Below, piece by piece: positions 55,601-64,000 of a DNA stretch of 64,000 bases. Origin of the DNA: Okapia johnstoni (taxonomy: Eukaryota; Chordata; Mammalia; Artiodactyla; Giraffidae); the NCBI GenBank assembly GCA_024291935.2, contig JAGTYA010000026.1, forward strand, positions 3,583,501 to 3,647,500. The letters run 5' to 3'. The notes beneath the pieces were generated by a model, which worked only from the letters and a program-made list of their open reading frames with translations, searched no databases and had not been told where the DNA came from. A program made the position numbers and the translations under genes. Numbering within the stretch: position 1 is the first letter of the stretch; every line of letters starts with the position of its first letter.

Positions 55601-56229
55601 GCTATTCAGGGAGTGTACAAAACCCAGGGTGGCAGGAAACTAAGAGTGAGCTGTTGGCTATGGCTGATGTTACTGGGATGCCAGGCTTGGGCTCAGCACT
55701 GCCACACATCCTGGATGCTGAAGTGGGGTGGCCCTTGTGCTCACAGAGGAGGGGCTGGGCCACAGGCTGACCATGGGCTGGACCACAGGCTGGTCCTGGC
55801 CTTGAGCCAAGAGCCTGGTGACAGCCACCCAGGGGAAGCTCCTGCCGCCAGGAGGAGCCTGGAGAAAGTCCCCCTGTAGAACTGGCTGTCTCATCCCCTG
55901 GCGCAGGGGGTGGCCCCCATGCTCCCTTCGTGAGAGTCTAGCCTCCACGGAAAAGGCAGCCATCACTGGAGGCCATCTGCTCAGTCACCGCTCTCCATAC
56001 CTGGGTGTTCCTTCCAAGGAGTGACCTGGGGTGGACCCAACAGTGTGAATCACAAGGAAACGAAGAGGAGACACAAAGGGGCCGTGGTGACTCACAGGGT
56101 GGCCCGGAGCAGGAAGGAAGCTCCGGGGCCTGGTGTGGTGGGTGGGGTGGAGGAGCCGGGCCTGGCATTGGAGGGCCCTGAGCTGGCTCCAGCCTTGGCG
56201 TGTCTTCTAGGGTGGGGGAGCGCTGCAGG
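55601..56229. other. Unassigned sequence
   Basis: No repeat or exon recognised. Confidence 0.5.
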
Positions 56230-56310
56230 CAAGTTGGTTCCCCATCTGTGAAACAGGCTTGCTGGGACCTACCTTAGAGGATTGTTGGGAGAAATACGCA
56301 TGATGGGTGG
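56230..56310 (+). mobile_element. MIR SINE fragment
   Basis: 'CCCCATCTGTGAAACAGGCT' and 'TTAGAGGATTGTTGGGAGAA' match MIR. Confidence 0.75.
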
Positions 56311-56732
56311 ATGTAGAGAGGCCAGTGGTACAGGGTAGGTGATAAAACGCCGTTGGTGGGATTAATGAAATAACTGAAGGAGAAAATGTCGCTCAAGATT
56401 GCAAAATGTAGTTATCGCACCTGCCATTTATTATGATGCTGTGCAAGAATGCAACAATCTGGGAGTATCCTACAGAGAGGATGCCCTTCCCCTTTCCTCT
56501 CCCACTCCTACTAGCTGGGGTACAACTGTGATGGCTGGAGTGAAAGAAGCTATTTTAGACTATGAAGTGGCCTGGGGAATGGAGGCTTCGATAGCAGGGC
56601 AGCAAAATGTAAGAAGCCTGGGTCACTGAAAGCGGGGAGCGTGGTTTCTTATCACATATGCAGGATTTTTACGTGAAAAATAAACACATTTCCATTTTAT
56701 TTAAGATAGTATTCTGCAAACTATGAAGATCG
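56311..56732. other. Unassigned sequence
   Basis: No repeat recognised with confidence. Confidence 0.5.
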
Positions 56733-56880
56733 TTGTTGTTCAGTCACTAAGTCCTGTCCAACTCTTTGAGACGCCATGAACTGAAGTACGCCAGGCTTCC
56801 CTGTCCTTCACCATCTCCGCAGAGTTTGCTCAACCTCATGTCCACTGAGCTGGCGATGTCATCCAACCATCTCATCCTCT
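56733..56880 (-). mobile_element. BovB LINE 3' end, strongly truncated
   Basis: 'TTGTTCAGTCACTAAGTCCT' to 'CATCCAACCATCTCATCCTC', the complement of the BovB terminus. Confidence 0.92.
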
Positions 56881-57471
56881 ATGAAGACCCCAAGCTCCAT
56901 TATCCAGAGTCAAGGACAAGTTAGTTAACTTTCTGCTGCCTTTTTCTCCTTTAAAATGGGTCCAGCTTTTCTTATTATTTTGATGATTGGCTTTCATTTT
57001 GCTCTTACCCTGCAATCATTCCTTTAGGTTCACCGTCATCATTCAACACTCTATACTCCTGGCTGCCCACCCTCCCACCCCAACCCTGCACTGTGCCCCC
57101 TCCACCTAGGCTAATGGTCTTCTGTGTGCAGAATGGGGCGCTTATAGAACCCTGGGACTCAGGGGACCTTAGACTGTTGATTGCAGCTCTTACCCAGCGT
57201 AGGCTGGCCCCACCACACCCCTCCCTCCAGCCTCCCTGCTTGAATGCTCCCAGGGGCAAGCTGATGGTTGCCTCACATGCAGCCTGATCGTTACTGGCCA
57301 GCTCTTCTTACCAAGAAGCATCTCCTAAAACTGAGCACTGACGGTATGCCCTGGGACTTCCCCACCCACCTGGGATTGTCCTGGCTTTGGCCCTGCAATC
57401 TCATATCTCTGGAAGCCCTCCACTCTGGGTAAACTGAGGTGCTTGTCCCTGTAGGCCAGGCTTTCCAAGTG
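56881..57471. other. Unassigned sequence
   Basis: No repeat or exon recognised. Confidence 0.5.
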
Positions 57472-57607
57472 TATTCATTTCCCAGGGCTGCTGTAATGAA
57501 TGACCACAAACTGGGTGCATTAAAACAGCAGAAACGGATCCTTTCACAGTCTGGTGGCCAGTAGTCTCAAATCAAGGTGTGGACAGGTTTGGTCCTTTCT
57601 GGTGGCC

Positions 57608-57673
57608 CTGAGTGAGAAGCTGTCTATGGCCATACCACCCTGAACACACCCAATCTCATCTGAGTGAGAAGCT
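57608..57673 (+). pseudogene. 3'-truncated 5S rRNA retropseudogene with perfect 14-bp target-site duplication
   Basis: The insert 57622-57659 matches the first 38 nt of 5S rRNA from its exact 5' end (GTCTATGGCCATACCACC...). The direct repeats ctgagtgagaagct at 57608-57621 and 57660-57673 are identical. Compared with remembered mammalian 5S, the five differences are all C-to-T or G-to-A changes at CpG sites. There is no A-tail. The next bases of 5S after the break would be CTGA, which are also the first four bases of the repeat, suggesting microhomology priming. Removing the insert plus one repeat restores normal LTR sequence. Confidence 0.88.
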
Positions 57674-57919
57674 CTTCCAAGCCTCTGTCACTGTTTCTGG
57701 GGGCTGTGGGCAAGCCTTGGTATCCTTGGCTTGTGGCTGCATCCCTCCAATCTCTCTTTTGTCTCCTTGTCCCCTTCCTCTCTGTGTCTCTGTGAATTCT
57801 CCTTTTCTGTCTCTTAAAAGGCCACTTGTCATTGGATTTAGGGCCCGATCCATCCTGAATCCAGCATGAGCTCATCTTCCAATCTTTATCTTGATTACAA
57901 CTGCAAAAACCCAATTGCT

Positions 57920-58256
57920 GGGCTACCCTGGTGGCTCAGTGGTAAAGAATCCACCTGCCAACGCAGGAGACATGGGTTAGATCCCTGGTCTGGACAGCTC
58001 CCACATGCTGTAGGGCAAGAAAGCCCGTGCACCGCAGCTATTGGGCCTGTGCTCTAGAGCCTGGGAGCTGCAACTACGGAAGCCTGAGAGCCTCAGAGCC
58101 TGTGCTCTGCAACAAGAGAAGCCTCCGCAATGAGAAACTCACGCACCACAAGTAAAGAGTAGCTGCCGCTCGCTGCAACTACGGAATAGCCTGACAGCAG
58201 CGCAGACTGAGCACAGTCAAAAATAAATAAATAAACATCAAAAAAATCCCTTATTT
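57920..58256 (+). mobile_element. CHR-1-type SINE with 15-bp target-site duplication
   Basis: Head GGGCTACCCTGGTGGCTCAG, 'GGCCTGTGCTCTAGAGCCTG', 'GAGTAGCTGCCGCTCGCTGC' and A-rich AATAAATAAATAAACATC end. The direct repeat aaaaacccaattgct (57905-57919) recurs as aaaaacgcaattgct (58257-58271). Confidence 0.92.
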
Positions 58257-58342
58257 AAAAACGCAATTGCTAAATAAGGTCACATTCACAGATATGGGGG
58301 TTAGCCCTTGGACATATCTTTCGGGGGACACCATTCAACATC

Positions 58343-58557
58343 TTGAGACTTCCCTGGTGGCCCAGATGGTAAAGAATCTGCCTGCAGTGAAGATGTGGGC
58401 TTGATCCTTGGGTCAGGAAAAGCCCCTGGAGAAGGGAATGGGTACCCACTGCAGTATTCTTGCCTGGAGAATCCCATGGACAGAGGAGCCTGGTAGGCTA
58501 TAGTCCAGGGCATCACAAGGAGGTGGACATGACTGAGTGACTTTCACTTACTTACTT
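58343..58557 (+). mobile_element. Bov-tA SINE with 10-bp target-site duplication
   Basis: GACTTCCCTGGTGGCCCAGA head to 'GGACATGACTGAGTGACTTT' and a (CTTA)n tail. The direct repeat attcaacatc lies at 58333-58342 and 58558-58567. Confidence 0.93.
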
Positions 58558-58567
58558 ATTCAACATC

Positions 58568-60284
58568 CTCCACCAAGGAATGAAGTTGATGCTGGTGCTA
58601 GAAGGCCAGATGTGACTTAACTAGGTGAGAGGTGATGACAAGAGGAATTCTAGCCTGCAGAAATAGCATGTGCAAAGGCCCTGCGGCCAGGAGAAGCTGA
58701 CACATTAAGGGGTTTGTCTGAAAGAAGCCCAACATGACTGGGGCAGGAGGAAAAGGAGACAGCACAGAGGAACCCAGGCAGGGCTGTGCAGGCCACGGGG
58801 AGGACTTAGGTATTTCTCTGCAGGTGGGAAGGGAAGTCCCAGTGAATGATAGCCTTGACTAGCCATCCATGTGCCAGGTTTGCTTCTTCAGTGCCCAAGC
58901 CTTGGCCACTTTCTCAGGCTCCCCAGTCACTGGATCACGGTGGATGAAACTGGGTAAGCAGACAAAGCTGCCTGGGCCACCTGCCTCTTGTCCTGGCCCC
59001 TGCTGTCCTACATCCGCAGGTGGAGCTTGGCTCTTGAGGCCCTTCAGGGAGCAGCCCTGTTACTGGGGCCCCCCTCATAGCCCAAGGACAGGTTTCACCT
59101 CCCTGGACACAGGTTTCCTCTGCAGTACAAAGTGATGTGATGGTCCTTACTCCTAGGGACGTGGTCACGACAAAATGAATGAAGCACCTTAGGACGCAGC
59201 TGGGTGCAGAGCTGGGGCCAGGTGAAGAGTGGAGGGGGCAGAGTGGCCTGCAGGTAGCCGCCCCTTCCCCCGGAGCGGGGTCTGGACCAGCTGTGTGAGA
59301 TTTGCACAGAGACCTGCTCGTGGGACCTCTGCACGTGCCGAAGCAGCGAGGTAGCCCGGATGATGGCAAAGATAAAGGGTGACGGTTTTCCACGAGCTCC
59401 TCGTGTACTCAGCCCTCTTAGAACCTCATTTTCTCATTCAGGGGTGAAACCCACTTGCATCAGAGAAAGCTTACACCTGAGGAAATGAAGCAATTAGGCA
59501 GAAGTTGCCTCACGGGTGAAAGAGGTGCCGAGGCCTGGAACTGGGTCTCCCAGGCCGGTCGCAGCACTGAGATGTGGTGGAGAGTCAAAGCTGGGGAGGC
59601 CAAGGCCACCCGGACCGGCCCGGCTGGGCTCCTTCCAGAAACATCTCTTTGGAAACTTAAAAAAAATCCTCATTATTAAATTATTAAGCGGAGGGGCCGG
59701 CACCATGCCGACATCTGATCCGAGAGTGGTTTCTTCTCCACAAGTCCTTCCAATAACCAAGCATAGTGGGCTTCCTTCTGCCCATTAAACCTGAACCCTG
59801 CTTACCATTTTCCGACATGTTGTGGGGTTATTTTGAACTGTCAGCAAGAGGCTCTGAGCTGCAGGAGCTGGCGGGTGTCCCATAAGTGCTTTTGTTTGGG
59901 CCTCACGATATGATCGCGGCGGTCTTAACAAAGAGAGATCCAAGAAAGGAAGAGTGGCACTTTTCCCCTTCTAAGTTGTGTTTCGATTCTGCCTTCTGGG
60001 CTGGGTTCCTAGAGAAACGCATAGGAGACCTTATTTGGGATTATTGAGCTCTTTGAGTTTTATGAGCATTAAATACTTGCTCTCGGCACCGTGTCTAAGG
60101 TTCCATTTCTGCGGTGGGGAGGTTGCATACGACAGGGGAGAAGCCGGCAGACCTGGCTGCTGTGTGGCTGGGCGGGCCCCTCGACGTCTCTGGGCCACCT
60201 CCCCTCCTGCTGAGATGAGATGTGTGGGCTGAGAACAGACCTCTGAGGCTTGCCGAGCGGTAGCTGTGTGCCCGGAGCGAAGCT
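58568..60284. other. Unassigned sequence with a quiet AT-rich stretch
   Basis: No repeat or exon recognised. 59640-60080 is repeat-free and complex with motifs such as TTATTAAATTATTAAGCGG (59672) and ATTATTGAGC, so it is another candidate conserved noncoding element. Confidence 0.4.
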
Positions 60285-60400
60285 GGACACCGTCATGTTC
60301 GTTTAGCCCTCGAAACAGCCTGGTTGGACGGATCAGGAAAGGGAAGCTCAGAGACTTTTAGTAATTCTCTCAAGGGCACACAGCCTGCAAGTCATGCCAC
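60285..60400 (-). mobile_element. MIR-like fragment
   Basis: 'GGAAAGGGAAGCTCAGAGAC' and 'CTCAAGGGCACACAGCCTGC' resemble the MIR complement. Confidence 0.65.
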
Positions 60401-60456
60401 CAGAGTTCGCATGTAGATCGGCGTCTGTACAGATTGTACTTCTGACCGCCTCCCTT

Positions 60457-60657
60457 CTATTTATTTATTTTTTAAAGGTTTTTTGATGTGGACCACTCGT
60501 AAAGTCTCTATTGAATTTGTTACATTATTGCTTGTTTTATGTTTTGGTTTTTGGCCCTGAAAAAAAGGCATGTGTGACCTTCGCTCCCTGACCAGGGACC
60601 GAACCTGCACCCCTTCATCGGAAGCAGAGTCTTAACCACTGGACCACCAGGGACGTC
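60457..60657 (-). mobile_element. CHR-2-type SINE with short target-site duplication
   Basis: TATTTATTTATTTTTTAAAG (A-tail complement) through 'CCCTGACCAGGGACCGAACC' to 'CTGGACCACCAGGGACGT'. The direct repeat cctccctt lies at 60449-60456 and 60658-60665. Confidence 0.88.
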
Positions 60658-60773
60658 CCTCCCTTTTTACTGCCCAGTGGACGCTTACAAGTGCCAGGGA
60701 CTTGTAACCTTACAAGCCAGCTTTTCAAAACCCCTTTCCAGGGTTATAAAATGTAGCCGCTACAGAAAGAAGT

Positions 60774-61097
60774 TTTTTTGTTCAGTCGCTAAGTCGTGTC
60801 CTTCTCTGTGTGACTCCATGGACTGCAGCATGCCAGGCCTCCCTGTCCCTCACCATCTCCCACAGTTCACTCAAGTTCAAGTCCATTTGAATTAGTGATG
60901 CCACCCAACCGTCTCATCCTCTGCCGCCTTCTTCTCCTTTTGCCTTCAATCTTTCCCAGCATCAGGGTCTTTTCTAATGAGTCGGCTCTTTGCATCAGGT
61001 GGCCAAAGTACTGGAGCTTTAGCTTCAGCCTCAGTCCTTCCAATCAGTATTCAGGGTTGATTTCCCTTAGGATTGATTGGTTTGATCTCCTTCAAAA
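60774..61097 (-). mobile_element. BovB LINE 3' end, 5'-truncated
   Basis: 'TTTGTTCAGTCGCTAAGTCG' to 'GATTGGTTTGATCTCCTT', the complement of the BovB C-terminal region and tail. It has inserted into an L1. Confidence 0.93.
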
Positions 61098-61930
61098 AAA
61101 GTTTGCTTCCTCAGTAAGTTAAACACGGAATTACACACGACCCAGCAATTCCACTTCTAGGGTGTGGCTAACCACCAATTAACCCAGGGCCAGCTCACTC
61201 TGGGCCAGTTGGGGCCACCTGGCTTCCCTGGACCTGCTGCTGTAGTTCCAGACTGTTGGGGCTCACGGCCGTCTAGGGGGCCGGCCCCCCCAAACCTAGA
61301 GAGAGAAACTGGCTCCGCCTGGGCCTCATGACTGGAGTGGGGAGACTGGAGAAAAGCTGGGACCCAAGAAGCAAAAGCTGTGCCTACACCCCTGAGACCC
61401 CGTGCACGATCTGGTCCAGGGTTTAGTTGGCCCAAAGCCAAATGTGTTCAAACAAAAGATCTTAGACAAATGTTCACTGCAGCCTTACTTACAATACCAA
61501 AATGTGGGAACAACCAGGTGTCCACCAACAGAGGAATGGATGAACAGACTGCGGTGTCTCCATGACACAGAAGACTATTCATCCATAAAGAGGGCTGACG
61601 TTCTGACATGTGCTACAGCATGCATGAACTTTGAGCACCTGACTCTCAGGGAGGGAAGGTGATCACCACAGGCTGCAGACTGTACCATTTCATTTCTATG
61701 AAATTCCAGAATAGAGCTGTAGAGACCGAAAGCCGATTGGTGATTGCCAGGGTTCAGGACAAGGGGGAATGGGCTGGCTGCCATGGGTACAAGGGTTCCT
61801 TTTGGAGTGATGGAGATATTCCGGGATGAGATGGAGATGATGGTTGTATAGCATCGTGGATTCATCAAGTGCCGCTGCATTGTGCAAATGGAAAAACTGA
61901 ATTTTATGAGTGGTGGTCTTTGCCACAAGT
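61098..61930 (+). mobile_element. L1 3' UTR remnant with an unknown repeat inside
   Basis: 'CGACCCAGCAATTCCACTTC' before the insertion; then 'GACAAATGTTCACTGCAGCC', 'GGAATGGATGAACAGACTGC', 'GAAATTCCAGAATAGAGCTG' and 'TGATGGTTGTATAGCATCG' after it. It is split near 61180-61420 by an unrecognised 230-bp repeat. Confidence 0.8.
61183..61412 (-). repeat. Unknown 230-bp repeat, copy A (inverted relative to copy B)
   Basis: Its reverse complement matches 62385-62615 throughout at roughly 85% by eye. Shared blocks include GGCTTTTGCTTCTTGGGTCC-type, CAGCTTTTCTCCAGTCTCCC and CAGTCATGAGGCCCAGG. No family was recognised. It interrupts an L1 3' UTR, so it moved or was copied here. Confidence 0.85.
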
Positions 61931-62384
61931 TAGCAAATCCCTCGGAGGCATGAGGACCCTGAGGGTGGGTCCCACAGCAGCAGCATTCCGGGGGGAGGAT
62001 GGGGAAGGCTGGCGAGGAGGACCCTATGGTGGGCTGTGGGTGAGAAGCCTGGGATGCAGACACGTGTCTTCGCTGGACTTGGCAGGAAACACCCCTGGGT
62101 GTGAGATGTCAACACCCCCTCCCCCTGGCCCGAGAAATCTTCCACAGAAGGTTCTCTCTGCAGATTCTCTGATGCAAGTGGTCTTGTCGTGAGGGGTAAG
62201 ATATCGGGGTCTCGAGGTCAAGGCTGGTGCGGAGGAGAAGCGGGTGATATCGGCAGGAGTGGCCAGGGGCCTTGCCCCCTCTGGTCTGTGCCCTGCGGAG
62301 CCTCAGTAACAGCTGGCAGTGAAGGACTTCCTGACCCCACGTCACTCCTGGTCCCTCCATGTCCGCTCAGGCCCATGGCGGGCA
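61931..62384. other. Unassigned spacer of the inverted repeat
   Basis: No repeat or exon recognised beyond the L1 end. Confidence 0.45.
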
Positions 62385-62615
62385 GAGATCATGCGCGGGG
62401 TCTCAGGCGTGTAGGCACGGCTTTTGCTTCTTGGGTCCCAGCTTTTCTCCAGTCTCCCCACTCCAGTCATGAGGCCCAGGTGGGGCCAGTTTCTCTCTCC
62501 AGCTTTGGCGGGGCCAGCCCCCTAGGCGGCCTTGCGCCCCAGCAGTCTGGAACTATGGCGGCAGGCCCAGGGAAGCCAGGTGGCCCGAACTGGTCCAGGG
62601 CGAGCTGGGCCTGGG
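62385..62615 (+). repeat. Unknown 230-bp repeat, copy B
   Basis: Partner of 61183-61412 in opposite orientation. Both are GC-rich and keep one common frame open (FASWVPAFLQSPHSSHEAQ in both), but with no start or splice context this is not taken as coding. Confidence 0.85.
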
Positions 62616-63104
62616 AGTGTTGCTGGGAGCCTGGGTAGGATGCGGACTGGAGATGCTGGTGTATGTTTGTTACCCACCCCTTGAGGATGAGCAAGGGGTG
62701 GCTGAGAGGAGGGATACAACTTCCTAACCAGGTCAAACGGGGCTTAGTGGATGTCCTCACCTCCGCAGCAATCTGACCCTGGTTGTTCTCGTCTCTAAGA
62801 TTTGGTTAAATTGCTGTTGCTTGCAATCAGAAGCACCCAAGGACGGCAGGGGCTGTGGAGATTTTAGCTGTCCCGTGGGCCAGGGTGGGAGCCGTTTGAA
62901 TTAACAGCAGCTGATGGACAGGGAGGAAGGGGAGATTGGGTCTTCCCGCTAAGAAGAAAGCATGTGGGGGTCCCTGAGAGGGCAGTGTGGGGTCGTGCTC
63001 CTCTGCCCTGTGGCCAGGGGGTTCGCACTTCTTCGAAGGGCAAGCCCTCTCTACTGGCCAGTTGGCAGTCCTGGCCTTGGCATCAGCCAGCCATGGGTGT
63101 GGCT
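62616..63104. other. Unassigned sequence
   Basis: No repeat or exon recognised. Confidence 0.5.
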
Positions 63105-63330
63105 CCACCTGTGTGACCTTGGGCTGGACTCGTGGCCTCGAGGCCTGAGTATCCTCACCTATAAGTCAGGGGCTATGTTGTCCAACACCAGGCATGTGGC
63201 CCTGAGTGTCCCCTGGGTGTCAGGAGTCCCACCACTTATTGGCTCTGCCTGCCTCAGTTTGCCCATCTATAAACTGGGATAATAAGCGTGCCTCCTTCCC
63301 AGGGCAACTGTGCAGCTGATGACTTTGTAA
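63105..63330 (+). mobile_element. MIR SINEs, probably two adjacent fragments
   Basis: 'CTGTGTGACCTTGGGCTGGA' starts one MIR core and 'CTGCCTCAGTTTGCCCATCT' with 'AAACTGGGATAATAAGCGTG' marks another about 130 bp further. Confidence 0.75.
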
Positions 63331-64000
63331 GTGCTCAAAACGGCGGCCAGGAGAACATGAGCTGTCGCCAATCCTTAGCAGGGCTGTGGTAAGGATGCAA
63401 AGAGCCTGGCAAGGACACAGAGGTGCCTGCTAATGGGGGGCCCCCTCTGCACCCCCGTCTCAAGCCATTCCAGGAGTCAGAGGTGGCTGGAGCTGGCCTG
63501 CCTCCAGAGGGGACCCATTTGTCACCTGGTGACAGCCGTGCCTGAAGCCCTTGCCTGCTCCTTAGTGGTGATGCCAGCGTCCAGGAATGCCCGGACCTTC
63601 AGTCTCTTCTCTGGGAGCTCATGCATTATGGCTGAAAAGATAAATAAATGCCTCAAACCTCGCCCGCCGCTGGTGAAGTCCTCTGCAAACACAAGGGGCC
63701 CCCCAGCCCAGGCTCCTCATTAAAAATGGGATGTGAAGGAGGCCCAGCAGGGAGTCTGGCAGGTTCCCCTTCGTCTATTCTGCTGGGAATGGGCTCTGGC
63801 CTGGCCTGGCCTGACCCTGGGCGAGTGTGGGGCTCCTGCAGACCCTCCATGACCCCTCCTCCTGCACCAGGACCCCCGTCCTGGCCCCTCCTCACTCTCT
63901 TCCCTCCCTCCCCACCCTTCACTTCAGTTACCCCGAAGCTCCTATAGATACTGCCCAGCCCCATTAGCTTTGTCCAGGTGGGAGGAGCACCGAAAACTGA
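63331..64000. other. Unassigned sequence
   Basis: No repeat or exon recognised; 63840-63930 is C-rich. Confidence 0.5.

Larger units (their letters stand above)
57472..58342 (-). mobile_element. MaLR-family LTR (MST/MLT1A-like) with nested insertions
   Basis: Reverse-oriented LTR starts 'TATTCATTTCCCAGGGCTGC' and 'TGACCACAAACTGGGTGCAT', includes 'CTTGGCTTGTGGCTGCATCC', and resumes after a SINE with 'AAATAAGGTCACATTCACAG' to 'CACCATTCAACATC'. Nested inside are a 38-nt 5S rRNA piece (57622-57659) and a CHR-1 SINE (57920-58256). A Bov-tA follows at its end. Confidence 0.85.

Noticed and set aside
61157..62638. Shared open frame in the two 230-bp inverted copies as a conserved protein
   Set aside because: A 230-bp GC-rich sequence easily stays open in one frame; no ATG or splice sites are shared, and the copies are explained as a repeat.

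Overview
The window is nuclear DNA from a ruminant, most likely a bovid such as cattle. This rests on the repeats: many BovB (RTE) LINE 3' ends, Bov-tA and Bov-A SINEs that share the BovB tail, and tRNA-derived CHR-type SINEs known from cetaceans, hippos and ruminants. They lie over older mammalian layers (MIR, L2, L1, MaLR LTRs). Bos cannot be separated from sheep, goat or deer by eye. Repeat names come from recalled consensus sequences, not from a search.

Layout: 1-5.1 kb is a BovB cluster (a 3' end, an inverted internally deleted copy, a probable ERV LTR piece, and a 2.4 kb decayed copy). 5.1-16 kb holds old L1, L2 and MaLR LTR remnants with nested SINEs and a TGGA array. 16.26-18.48 kb is a large TCCA-type minisatellite built from 116-bp units. 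18.5-34 kb is mixed SINE/LINE/LTR sequence. 34.3-35.3 kb is a CpG island holding the only credible piece of a gene: a 58-nt first coding exon on the minus strand with a consensus splice donor. The gene was not identified. Its transcript would run leftward, so much or all of the left part of the window may be its first intron. 35.3-64 kb is repeat-poor in places, including quiet AT-rich stretches that look like candidate conserved noncoding elements, with scattered SINEs, a near full-length 5S rRNA pseudogene, and an inverted pair of an unrecognised 230-bp repeat.

No intact protein-coding gene, functional tRNA gene, CRISPR array or operon is visible. The long Ser/Ile/His/Pro open frames are tetranucleotide repeats, and the reverse-transcriptase-like frames are broken BovB copies.

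The most interesting signals are small-RNA retroposition events. A 38-nt 5' piece of 5S rRNA sits inside an LTR between perfect 14-bp target-site duplications, and every difference from 5S is a CpG decay. A 39-nt 5' head of a tRNA-derived SINE sits inside an L1 between 11-bp duplications. A full 5S pseudogene is joined end-to-start to a Bov-tA SINE. A triple-nested SINE carries about 135 nt of foreign 5' sequence.
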